Origin: Phaeoceros laevis
Lineage: Eukaryota; Anthocerotophyta; Anthocerotopsida; Notothyladales
Length of the DNA: 31,008 nucleotides
Direction: 5' to 3'
NCBI GenBank assembly: GCA_049999765.1
Contig: JBNGIQ010008661.1
Location: 1-31,008, forward strand
In this document: positions 19,925 to 28,631 of the stretch, piece by piece
How the letters are laid out: the number at the start of each line of letters is the position of its first letter
Numbering within the stretch: the first letter of the stretch is position 1
Notes under the pieces: generated by a model
What the model saw: the letters and a program-made list of their open reading frames with translations, nothing else
Told to the model about the DNA's origin: nothing
Database searches by the model: none
Program-made: the position numbers and the translations under genes

Positions 19925-21052
19925 ATGGCGATCACGGATCCCTCGAATGCTCATTGCGTCAGCTCTGTCCTACACCAGTTGCCGCCGTCTGCGGTGTCGC
20001 TCGATGATTTTTTCGACGAACTTGATCTAAAGGCAGATATGACTAGCGCTAGTGCAGTTGAGGAGAATTCTAACTCGACGAAGCATATGCACGGCCAGCT
20101 GCAGCAGCAGCAGCATCAAGGGTTGGATATCTCACTCAAAAAATTCCTGGATGATCCTCAGCAGTCTTGGGCAAGCCTGGCACAGGCAACGGAGGGACGC
20201 ACCGGTACCGGTGGCGACATCACGGTCAGTGCATTAGCAAGTAAGAGCCAGCCGGCTCGCCGCAACCAGAGCTGTACGATTCCAGTGACCAGAGCCGTAC
20301 GGTCAAGGCTCCCGACCCCCTCTCCGGTACCACAACCAGTGACGACGCAGCACGCACAAGAGCAGGTGCAGCCGGCGGAGGAAGTTGGTGTCGACGACGA
20401 GCTCGATATCGACGATAAGGAGGAGGCGTACGATGACAATGCGCCATCACCTGCTCCTCTTCCGACTTTAAAGCGCAAACGCAATCGTGTGCCCCGCGTG
20501 AGGAAGCCGACCGAAATGGAGCTGGAGGCGGAGGCGATGGCCGGTGTGGATCCGAAGCTGGCGGTCCTGGGGCCTCCCAGCCGGCGCGACCTGCGGGCCA
20601 TGGTCGGGACCCACGTCACGGTGCTGGGAAGGGGCGAGAGACGGGTGGGGACGACCAAGCAGCACAAGAGGGTGTCGGCGTTCGTGACCGACTCCAACAT
20701 CCCGTGCCCGTGCCCGGCCGCCGGCTCATATAAACCAGACGGGAAGCAATTCTACCTGGGCGCGTACCCCAGCGAGGAGGAGGCCGCCCGGGCTTCCGAT
20801 AAACTCAAGATCAAGCGGTACCTGTGCGGGTGGCGCAACGCGAAACAGGAGGAGGGGACGACGCGTCTGGTGACGCTCAATTTCCATCCAGACGAGTACC
20901 TGGAGGAGATGCGGTTGCCGGAGGTGGTGGCCATCACCAACTGGGCCAAGTACCGCGCCCGTTTGATGTCACTTGCGAGAGGCAACACCCTTGCGGAACA
21001 CAAGAAAAAAGCGAAGCTGGCCGGCGTATCAACGAATTCATCTTCAGGATGA
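19925..21052 (+). CDS. Divergent AP2/ERF-like transcription factor (375 aa)
   Basis: An intronless gene. Residues about 248-330 resemble the second half of an AP2 domain: KQFYLGAYPSEEEAARASDKLKIKRY followed by LNFHPDEYLEEM, matching the family pattern of YLG.y..EEEAA.A.D.a.lk and NF....Y. The usual first strands (the YRGVR and W-containing part) are replaced by HKRVSAFVTDSNIPCPCPAAGSYK, so DNA contacts may differ. A basic KRKRNR stretch at 183-188 is a likely nuclear signal. The N-terminal half has a short Gln run (about 58-65) and an acidic tract (153-171) that could activate transcription. The frame is open upstream to 19850 but without an ATG, so 19925 (context ACAATGG) is the start. GC content rises sharply in the last 550 bases compared with both flanks. 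It could instead be a plant-specific protein with a convergent motif. Confidence 0.62.
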   Translation: MAITDPSNAHCVSSVLHQLPPSAVSLDDFFDELDLKADMTSASAVEENSNSTKHMHGQLQQQQHQGLDISLKKFLDDPQQSWASLAQATEGRTGTGGDITVSALASKSQPARRNQSCTIPVTRAVRSRLPTPSPVPQPVTTQHAQEQVQPAEEVGVDDELDIDDKEEAYDDNAPSPAPLPTLKRKRNRVPRVRKPTEMELEAEAMAGVDPKLAVLGPPSRRDLRAMVGTHVTVLGRGERRVGTTKQHKRVSAFVTDSNIPCPCPAAGSYKPDGKQFYLGAYPSEEEAARASDKLKIKRYLCGWRNAKQEEGTTRLVTLNFHPDEYLEEMRLPEVVAITNWAKYRARLMSLARGNTLAEHKKKAKLAGVSTNSSSG

Positions 21053-21501
21053 CCATCATCATGAATGTCTCTAGACCGGTTTTCTTAATTATAGCACGAG
21101 TTCCACTTTAGAAAAGGTTGTAGGCAGGATCCTCAAGTAGCTAGCTTTGGAGATCGATTCTATAGCAAGTCTTATTAGAGAGTCTATAGAATCTTGAAAA
21201 AGTTTACTAGTTGTTCAGAAATTGTTCTAAAGTAAACTTCTTACAAGTGTGTGAGGAGGGATTTGATTTTGATTTCATTTATTTATCCATGGAGTTTAAT
21301 GGGTGCTAGACCGCACTTGCAGCAAATGAAAGGCCGCATGGGAACATGGTCGCATCGTATCCAAGTAAAAATGTAGGACTTGTTGATTTATAATTAATCA
21401 AGAAGCGTATCGATTGCGCGAGCTTGCAATGAACTACTTGAAGAGAGTTGTTTGGTTTCTAGCTAGACTAGGCTCCTTGATAAATCTGCAAGTGCTTCTT
21501 A
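21053..21501. other. AT-rich spacer
   Basis: Likely 3' UTR of the AP2-like gene and spacer. No gene or repeat is visible. Confidence 0.45.
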
Positions 21502-21700
21502 TTAGTATGCGTCGGCAAAGACAGAGGTCCCTGGGGTGGGGACCCTATTCCCAGGAATGAAGAGTAGCCGGCGCCCACGCAGGCGCAGCCGGCGGACACG
21601 GACAGCCCTCCGTGAATGAAGCCTACGGGAGCTGAGGAGTGCCACAAAATGTTGACCGTCTTGGCGTGCAGGGCGTAGACGCCGGCGGCGGGGCTAGAAG
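21502..21700 (-). pseudogene. C-terminal relic of a PQQ-propeller (polyvinyl-alcohol-dehydrogenase-like) gene
   Basis: On the minus strand, 21692-21528 reads PAAGVYALHAKTVNILWHSS...GGLSVSAGCACVGAGYSSFLG, which is the last blade of plant and bacterial PQQ-type beta-propeller proteins (pattern yAL.akTG.ilW.......ggisVs.Gc.yvG.Gy). Directly after PPQG the frame must shift by one base to give the expected TSVFA ending, which then stops at 21504-21502. No earlier blades occur upstream on this strand within the window. It starts after a TAG that could be an old splice acceptor, so this may be the remains of a last exon. It is a GC-rich island in AT-rich flanks. A lone, frameshifted 3' fragment is best read as a pseudogene. 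Confidence 0.65.
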
Positions 21701-22395
21701 TGACCAGCACTGGTCACCCCGTTGGCCGCAGGCAGAGGCAGGCGGTTACATTTGAAGCAATTGCGAACAGTTTAGTTTTTGGGAACCTTACCTGTATGTG
21801 TCAACATCTGCAAGCTTCCAAGAAGAAGCTTGCTGTGCAATCCCCAACAGCTCGAGCGAGGCCTGGGACCCGTATACCATGCCAGCTAGCAGGCAATCAT
21901 AAATCCAGTGGGTCCCGAGGAAGCTCCCAATGGAGGCTTGCAAGCTCAACTGCTGATTTCAATTCAGAAGCTGATTTCAATCCACCTGTAGCACTTGTCA
22001 AGTCCTATGAATCCACGACCATCTGACCCTTGGAAGGATATTACCACTTTAGAGCCCTGGTTACAATCCCTGTCAACAGTGGCAGCTTGCATAATACGAG
22101 TTCTCTCTCTGGAGCCAGCCCTGGAGGGACAACACCCTTGGAAATGTTCACCCCACGCCACGGCTGCCTATAGGGCTTCCCTGTCTTCCCCAAATGCATA
22201 TGCCAGCAAAACTCCCTGTCTGATTGTGCCAACTCACGACTTCAAATTCTGCGCACGCGCAGAATCATTTAATGGACGGAGGTGAGGACATTCCAAGGCA
22301 CAGCTCAGCTCCAACCAGAAAGACGCTCCTCCGGAAAGACAAAGCAGGGAACGGCTGACATGTGTGTCCTGCCAATGCCAAAATTTGACCAGGAG
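21701..22395. other. Spacer upstream of MIR408
   Basis: No gene is supported. Small features only: an 8-bp inverted repeat (GTGACCAG/CTGGTCAC, 21699-21716) at the edge of the PQQ-propeller relic, and a short GCTGATTTCAAT duplication near 21951-21981. Confidence 0.45.
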
Positions 22396-22553
22396 GTACC
22401 CCTTGTAATCCTCCACGAGTGAACCGGAAGCTTAAAAACCAGGCCCGGCGCAAGTACAAGGGATCGTAGACGTCTGCAGTACACGCGTAGTGCAACAAAA
22501 GGGAAACTCCGATACCCTCCTCCTTCGGCCATGTAGTACATTGTATGCAGTAC
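22396..22553 (+). promoter_or_regulatory. Cluster of five GTAC copper-response cores upstream of MIR408
   Basis: GTAC occurs at 22396, 22454, 22479, 22536 and 22550, five times in 158 bases where under one is expected by chance. GTAC is the known core bound by SBP-domain copper regulators (SPL7 in Arabidopsis, CRR1 in Chlamydomonas), and SPL7 drives MIR408 in Arabidopsis under copper shortage. A TATA-like CATAAAA follows at 22561-22567, which would start the primary transcript near 22595, about 150 bases before the hairpin. The GTAC count is seen directly; its function is inferred. Confidence 0.6.
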
Positions 22554-22740
22554 AGTGCACCATAAAATGAGCTCGCTGCTGCCTCTGGATTTCAAATGGA
22601 CACTCGTGCAAGGCCACGGTCCCCAGCCATAGTCCCAGGCAGGATGGAGGGAGGTCGGGCGGCGCGTCGGCACTGTGGCATCCAACGAGCCTCTTGAGGA
22701 GAGGGATGAAGGCGGTGGCGGAGAAGGTTCTGGGGACTCC

Positions 22741-22826
22741 GACCAGGGAGTGACACTGCATGTCGGTGACAAGAGCAGAAGTGCCTCTCCTCTTGTTGCC
22801 TTCATGCACTGCCTCTTCCCTGGCCG
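22741..22826 (+). ncRNA. MIR408: MIR408 precursor hairpin; mature miR408 at 22804-22824
   Basis: Bases 22804-22824 match the 21-nt mature miR408-3p of land plants without a mismatch (starts ATGCACTGCC, ends TCCCTGGC). The matching star arm lies 5' at about 22743-22763 (CCAGGGAGTGACACTGCATG), resembling known miR408-5p. The fold pairs CCAGGGA with TCCCTGG and TGCATG with CATGCA, and the upper stem continues with GGTGACAAGAG against CTCTTGTTGCC (G-U allowed), closing a loop near 22775-22788. A lower stem is possible (GAGAAGG near 22720 with CCTTCCTC near 22833). miR408 typically silences plantacyanin and laccase mRNAs to spare copper. The gene lies tail-to-tail with the PPR gene, about 98 bp from its stop, so the primary transcript may run antisense to the PPR 3' end. 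Confidence 0.93.
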
Positions 22827-22923
22827 CACCCTCCTTCCTCTCTGCCTCCACCCACGCCAGGCCAAGCCATACAGGTTGCTTGCTGCGGTTGCACCGCCCC
22901 CTGGTACTACTTACCTCTCTTGT

Positions 22924-25341
22924 TTATTTTCTGGTCAGGTCGTACATGATGCTTCCAAGGAGCGTATGAATTCTCACCTTGTCCAGTGTGGCGTAAATCT
23001 GCTTCCTCGCAGGATGCTCCTTGTCTTCCGCCATGAATGTGTGCACTTGGTCTTCCAGCTCCATCCAGGATCGACCCGGGGTCTTCTTGGCACCTGCTCT
23101 CTGCATTCGGCCTCTGATCTCCAGGTTGGCATCACCCATGCCTGCTGATGCGTACATGCTCGACATCAGCACATACGCAGACGTGGTCTTCGGCTCCCGC
23201 TCCACAATGGCCTCGAATGACACTCGTCCCAGCTCCACATCACCGTGAGCATGGCATGCTCCCAGCAGGCACATCCACACAACTGCATCTGGGCGCTTGG
23301 GCATGCTGCGGATGAAGGCCTCTGCGGCCCGCAGCTGCCCAGCTCGGCCCAGGATGTCCACCAGGCAGGCGCAGTGGTCCATGCCAGGAGTGATACCGAA
23401 GTCTGCAGACATGGCTTGGAAGAGTCCGATGCCCTGGTCCACGGAACCAGCATGGCTGCAAGCGCCCAACAGGCAGAGGAAGGTGATTCTGTCTGGACGG
23501 ATGCCTCCCTGTTGCATCTGCTGGAATGCCCAGAGAGCTGTCTGGGCTTGCCCTGCCTGGGCATATGCTGTTAGCAGTGTGTTCCAGGACACCAAGTCCT
23601 TTCTAGGCAATCTGCCCAAGGCTCTCTCAGCATCCCCAATGCTCCCGCACTTGGCATACATGTGGATGACCGAGTTGCCTACAGATAGGTCAGTCTCCAA
23701 ACCGAGCTCCACAACCTGGGCGTGGATTCGCTTGCCCTGGCCCAGAGCAGCTGTGCTGGAACATGCCTGCAGGACGCTGATGAGTGTGGTTCTGCTGGGT
23801 TCTACACCTTGTTGTTGCATCGCTGAATAAAGTTGGAGCGCATACTCACTGTCCCCATTCTGTGCATAACCTGTGATGATTGACGTCCATGACGCAAGGT
23901 CCCTTTTTGACAACTCGTTGAACACTCTGCTTGCATCCACCATGCTCCCACAAGAGGTGTACATGTCAATAAGGGCAGTCCCTAGAGTACTACTATCGAG
24001 ACTCGAGCCAAGTTGTCCAAGCACGTGCACATGCATGAGTTTACCCTGCTCCAGAGCTAATAACCTGGCACATACTTTCAGGATGCTGACCAAGGTGACT
24101 GCATCTGGTTGCCTACCCTCCAGCTGCATTTGCTGAAACAGCTCAAGAGCTTGCTCACCATGACCTTGTCTACCATATGCTGCCATCATTGCAGTTGAAG
24201 CAACCTGATCCGCTGTGGTTGACAGTCTATCATAGACTTCACGTGCAGCCTCCAGACTCCCACAGTTGGAGTACATTTCGATGAGGATGCTGCCAGTGAC
24301 AGAGTCCACTCCAACCCCACCTTGGATGCTCACATGTATAAGCTGCCCTTGCTCCATGGCTGCGGTGCTGGAGCACGCTTTTAAAATGCTCACAAACGTG
24401 GCCTTGTCTGGATTTGTGCCCTCCAACTGCATCTGCCAAAATAGCTCCAGGGCATCCTCAGCATATTCATGCTGGGCATACCCGTCGATCATGGTATTCC
24501 ATGACACCAGGTCCTTGGGGGCAATAGCATCAAATGCACTGCGAGCTTCCACAAGACTTCCATACTTGGAAAACATGTTGACAAGGGTGCTGCCAATAAA
24601 TGCATCGGACTGAAAACCGTGTTTGAGGATGACAGAGTGGATTTGCTTGCCCTGCTTTATATCTACTATTCCTGTACAAGCTTTGAGGATGTTGACGAGG
24701 ATGACCTTGTCAGGAACTATGCCTCGGTGTTGCATTTGCTCATATAGATCAAGAGCCTCATGCCCAAGGCCGTGGAGAGCACATCCTGCTATCATGGTAG
24801 ACCATGAAACGACATTTTTGGAGGACAACCTGTCAAACACTCTGCGGGCATCACCAATGCTCCCACATTTTGCGTACATGTTGATGAGGGTGTTTCCAAC
24901 GTATAAGTTGGAACCCAGACCAGTTTGCACAATGTGAGCATGAATTTGCCTGCCCTCTGCTTGTGCACGTATACTGGCGCATGCTCCCAGCACAGCAACA
25001 TAGACATAGTCATTTGGAGTAGCTCCTTTCTCCAGCATCTGATGGTAGAGTTCTATGGCCTGCTCACATTTCCCAAGCTTAGCATGCGCTGAGATGATGG
25101 CAGCCCATGCAAACACATCTGGTGAAGCCATTTTCTTGAATGTTTGATTTGCTCCTGCCAAGCTTCCACAAGCTGTGAACATCCGGATAAGTTGGTTAAG
25201 AAGAGAAACGTTTGTTTCCATCCCGTGATTTGCCATGAGGGCATGTGCAACCATTCCCGTCTGTATATCTCTATTCTTTGTGCACTGCTCCAGGAGGGAG
25301 TACAACATGCTTGCTGTGATTGGAGTCCCTTCCTGCTCCAT
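22924..25341 (-). CDS. PLS-class pentatricopeptide repeat protein with E motifs, no DYW (805 aa)
   Basis: PPR proteins bind organelle RNA one base per repeat, and PLS/E types usually guide C-to-U editing. Here about 20 repeats run in P-L-S order (for example DLVSWNTMIDGYAQHEYAEDALELFWQMQ, FVSILKACSS, LINMYAKCGSIGDARRVFD), followed by L2/S2, E1 (VVWMCLLGACHAHGDVELG), E2 (YVLMSSMYASAGMGD) and GRSWMELEDQVHTFMAED. The DYW deaminase domain is missing, so editing would need a partner. The ATG at 25339-25341 is the first in frame. The frame is open 36 codons further up to a CTACAG that could be a splice acceptor, so an upstream exon carrying a transit peptide is possible. Near the end, AAG|GTGAGA at 22978-22977 could be a donor. 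Read unspliced, 17 unrelated residues follow before the stop. Confidence 0.9.
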   Translation of the reverse strand: MEQEGTPITASMLYSLLEQCTKNRDIQTGMVAHALMANHGMETNVSLLNQLIRMFTACGSLAGANQTFKKMASPDVFAWAAIISAHAKLGKCEQAIELYHQMLEKGATPNDYVYVAVLGACASIRAQAEGRQIHAHIVQTGLGSNLYVGNTLINMYAKCGSIGDARRVFDRLSSKNVVSWSTMIAGCALHGLGHEALDLYEQMQHRGIVPDKVILVNILKACTGIVDIKQGKQIHSVILKHGFQSDAFIGSTLVNMFSKYGSLVEARSAFDAIAPKDLVSWNTMIDGYAQHEYAEDALELFWQMQLEGTNPDKATFVSILKACSSTAAMEQGQLIHVSIQGGVGVDSVTGSILIEMYSNCGSLEAAREVYDRLSTTADQVASTAMMAAYGRQGHGEQALELFQQMQLEGRQPDAVTLVSILKVCARLLALEQGKLMHVHVLGQLGSSLDSSTLGTALIDMYTSCGSMVDASRVFNELSKRDLASWTSIITGYAQNGDSEYALQLYSAMQQQGVEPSRTTLISVLQACSSTAALGQGKRIHAQVVELGLETDLSVGNSVIHMYAKCGSIGDAERALGRLPRKDLVSWNTLLTAYAQAGQAQTALWAFQQMQQGGIRPDRITFLCLLGACSHAGSVDQGIGLFQAMSADFGITPGMDHCACLVDILGRAGQLRAAEAFIRSMPKRPDAVVWMCLLGACHAHGDVELGRVSFEAIVEREPKTTSAYVLMSSMYASAGMGDANLEIRGRMQRAGAKKTPGRSWMELEDQVHTFMAEDKEHPARKQIYATLDKVRIHTLLGSIMYDLTRK

Positions 25342-25540
25342 AAAGTACGCAGGCTGCCCAGGCCGCACATGACTACGAGCTCTTGCATAACCAACAGAAT
25401 GCGTTGGAGATAAGCCGCCATTGTTTCCTATTGACCTGTTTGGAATCACCTGTAGGAGGTGAGTGCACTAACAAGAAGGTAAAAGACGCTCCTTACATCT
25501 ACCTGCCCCTACTTACTCTACCAGGTTGTATCACAGATGG

Positions 25541-25980
25541 TTAGAGGATGTTGAAGGAACCTGACATTTCACGGCCACCGTCCACACCGGCTTCTTCAAT
25601 GGACTTCAAGGCCAAACGAGGATTAAGGAGAGCTTCACCGGTTTCCCAAAGAGCACGCTGAGCAACTCCCATACATTGCTCAAGCTTCCTGACAACCTGG
25701 AAACCCGCTTTTCTTGTAATGTGTATCCTCCTCCTAATCCACAGGGACTCCGGTTCTGCAGGCCGCACAACATCTCGAAAGATTGGACCGCTCTGCACAA
25801 ATTCAACCATCCAAAATCATCAGTAGCACATTAAAACCCTTCTCGCGACACTCTACCAGGTCTTGGATCTAGCAAAGCTCAGAGTGAGGCTTTTTGGGCA
25901 GCCGGGGTGATGCTCACCTTCGAAACCTTCTTGCACCGAAGCACAGGAGTTGCCAGAAGTTTTCCGCGGAACTTTTGCAT
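25541..25980 (-). CDS. Possible two-exon small basic protein (104 aa), unknown
   Basis: Exon 1 (25980-25918) encodes MQKFRGKLLATPVLRCKKVSK and ends at AAG|GTGAGC. Exon 2 (25792-25541) begins after TTTGTGCAG and reads SGPIFRDVVRPAEPESLWIRRR to a TAA. Phases agree and the intron is 125 bp. The N-terminus is basic and lacks acids, as in mitochondrial targeting, and the C-terminal half is rich in Arg/Ala/Leu. I do not recognise a family. The ORF could extend upstream (an acceptor-like CTCACAG lies just before exon 1), or this could be the 5' UTR region of the PPR gene. It lies between two divergent PPR copies. Confidence 0.3.
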
Positions 25981-26277
25981 GCCACCGATGCCTGTGAGCA
26001 CGCGATAAGCCGTCCATCACGGCAATACATTGCTGAGTTCAGATCTCACATGTCATCAAATAACAGTCCCTGAACTAACCACCATTCTACCTTTTCCCCA
26101 TCATTCTGCGCGTTCAATGTACCAGCTTGCAGCATCTAACTTGCGAACACCTTCCTTGTCCGAATCTCAATTGTGGTTGTAGCTTTCGTTTCTGCACTCT
26201 CCCTTCGCTGGACTGGTAGCAAAAGTCCCGAGGTTAACTTTTGCCAGCAGGGATGTCGGACTGTGGTACTGCAGGCT

Positions 26278-28358
26278 ATGAATGGAGCTGCCATCAGCAA
26301 GGTGGTATGCCGTCTTGTCCAGTCGTGCGTTGGAAAAAAAGACCTGAGAGCTGGCAAGGAAGTGCATTCTTTCATGATCCGCTCTGGGTGGGACTCCGGA
26401 GCTGCTGGGAGCGCCCTCGTGGACATGTACGCCAGGCTAGGCAGCCTTCAGGATGACGACAAGTATTTGACAGCTTGCCCACCAAGAATTTGTTGTCGTG
26501 GAACACTATGGTTGCAGGTTATGCCAAGCACGACCATGCTGAGGAGGCGGTGAAGCTGTTAGAGCACATGGTCCGGGAAGGCGTGCGGCCTAACAGGGTA
26601 ACCTTTCTGAGTGTCTTCAAAGGCTGTTCCAACACATCTGGTCTGTCGCAAGGGAAGGTCGTCCATGAGAAAGTTCTAGAAGCTGGCTTCGGGTCAGACA
26701 TGTTGTTGGCAGCTCATTGGTCGATATGTATTCGAAGTGCGGAAGAGTTGAAGATGCACGCCAGGTGTTCGACAGCTTGCCTGCTGCGGACTTGATTTGT
26801 TGGAATGCCATGATTGGAGGCTATGCACAGCAGGGGGATGGTGAGGTGGCCCTTTCCTCTTTCACAGGATGGACCTACGTCCTGACAAATATACCTTTGC
26901 CAGCGTACTAAAAGGATGTTCAAAAATTGCGGCCTTGGAACAAGGAGAGCTGATTCATGCACAAGTGGTCGGCAACCACTTGCATAAAGATGAGTTTATC
27001 GGCAGCACTCTCATTGACATGTATGCACACTGTGGGAGCCTCAAGCAGGCACGCAAGGTTTTCGACCAGTTGGCCACAGAAGATCTGGTAGTAGTAACTG
27101 CAATGGCCAGTGCATATGCACAGCTTGGTATGGTCAAGGGGCCCCTGATTTATATCTGCAGATGCTGGAAGATGGCATTCATCCCAATGAGGTGACTTTC
27201 TTAAGCATCCTCAGAGCATGTTGCAGCATCCAAGATCTGGCATGGGGCAAGCTGGTGCACTCCCAGATCAGGCAGTACGGTTTTGAATCTGATGTCTTTC
27301 TCGGTAGTACCATGATAGACATGTACTCCAAATGTGGCAGTCTTGAAGATGCTCGTGCCGTTTTTGACAGTTCGTCAACTCGGAATCTGGTGTCATGGAC
27401 AGCTATGATCGGAGGATATGCTCAGCAAGAACAAGGTCAGCGGGCTCTTCAGCTGTTTGACCAAATGCGGCAGCAGGGCCAGCACCCAAACTAAGTCACT
27501 CTTGTTAGCCTCCTCAAGGCATGCTCCAGCATAGCAGCTCTGAGTAAAGGCAAGGTCATCCATCACCTCATCGTAGAACAGGGCTTTGAATCTGAACCAT
27601 TTGTGAGCAGCTCTGTCATCGACATGTACGCCAAGTGTGGCAGCCTTGAAGACGCTCGTCTGGTGTTTAACGGATAGGTCAGGAAGGAGTTGGTAACATG
27701 GAATGCAATGGTTTCAGGAGAGGTGCAACATGGACATACCCAAATGGCCTTCCAGCTCTGGGAGCAGATGCAAGCTAAAGGCTTACCATGTGAAGTCACA
27801 TTTCTCTGCCTTATTTCTGCCTGCAGCCATGCTGGTTTGCTGGATGAAGCAAATTGTCTACTGCGAAATATGTGTCAAGATTTTGGATTGACCCCACAGA
27901 CAGAGCATTATGCCTGCATGGTGGAACTTCTTTGCAATGCTGGGGATTTACATGAGGCAGTAAATGTCATTCACGCAATGCCCTGTGAGCCTGATGTGCT
28001 CGTATGGAAGTCGTTGCTTGTGGCATGCCGAACTCACAGTGAGGTTGAACTTGGGAAGTTTTCCTTCGAAAAGATTATGGATTTGGATGCAGAAAACACT
28101 GCTACACATGCACTCATGGCCAACATTTACGCTGCCACTGGCAGAGTGGACGAAGAAGAGGTGAGAGCAAAGATGCAAAGACTACGTGTCAGAAAGGAGC
28201 CTGGTCGATCCTGGTTGGAACATGATAGCCAAGTTCATACATTGACGGTGGAAGACATGGATCATTCTGAACGGAGGCAGATTTATTGCGTGCTGGATAA
28301 ATTCATGAGGTCCAATAAACATGAGATCGAAAAGGTGAAAATGGGGAGCAAAGCTTGA
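26278..28358 (+). pseudogene. Decayed PLS-class PPR gene with E motifs
   Basis: Clear PPR coding covers the interval but is broken. It starts in one frame (MNGAAISKVVCRLVQSCVGKKD, GSALVDMYARLGS). It shifts frame near 26455 (one base lost before CGACAAGTATTTGAC), near 26704 (one base lost before GTTGGCAGC), between about 26850 and 26869, and near 27147. From there it stays in one frame but carries TAA at 27492-27494 and TAG at 27675-27677. The last part is intact: repeats, E1/E2 (LVWKSLLVACRTHSEVELGKFSFEKI) and GRSWLEHDSQVHTLTVED. It then ends without a DYW domain, like the neighbouring intact gene. About 2.1 kb remains alignable, so decay seems recent. Sequencing errors cannot explain this many lesions together. 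Confidence 0.88.
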
Positions 28359-28631
28359 TAAATCCGCCATAGTCCACATTGAAGACGGCCACCAAGTGTA
28401 AATAACGATGAAAGCGTGGATGGTTGTTCAAGGCCATAGGCTGGCAAAGTTCCTATGACTTACGTGCACGAGAAGAACACTCAAGAAGGGCTGGATCACC
28501 AGAGACCCACTTAGTTCAAGTCTGAGGGGTCGCATTTGAACTGGCTCTGTATTTTGTTACAAACTGCGGGTTCAGCGTCCGACACAGAATTGGAGAACTA
28601 TGTTGCTGCCGAGAGGCTGGCTTGGGTGCCT
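28359..28631. other. Short spacer between convergent PPR pseudogene and GST
   Basis: Under 300 bp, probably the 3' UTR of the GST. No feature is visible. Confidence 0.4.

Noticed and set aside
22305-22865. 186-residue minus-strand open frame downstream of the PPR stop, considered as a DYW exon
   Set aside because: It contains none of the DYW landmarks (no HxE, CxxC or terminal DYW) and is explained by the MIR408 antisense strand.
22675-23148. 157-residue plus-strand open frame over MIR408 and the PPR 3' end
   Set aside because: It is antisense to the PPR gene and covers the miRNA hairpin, with no recognisable domain.
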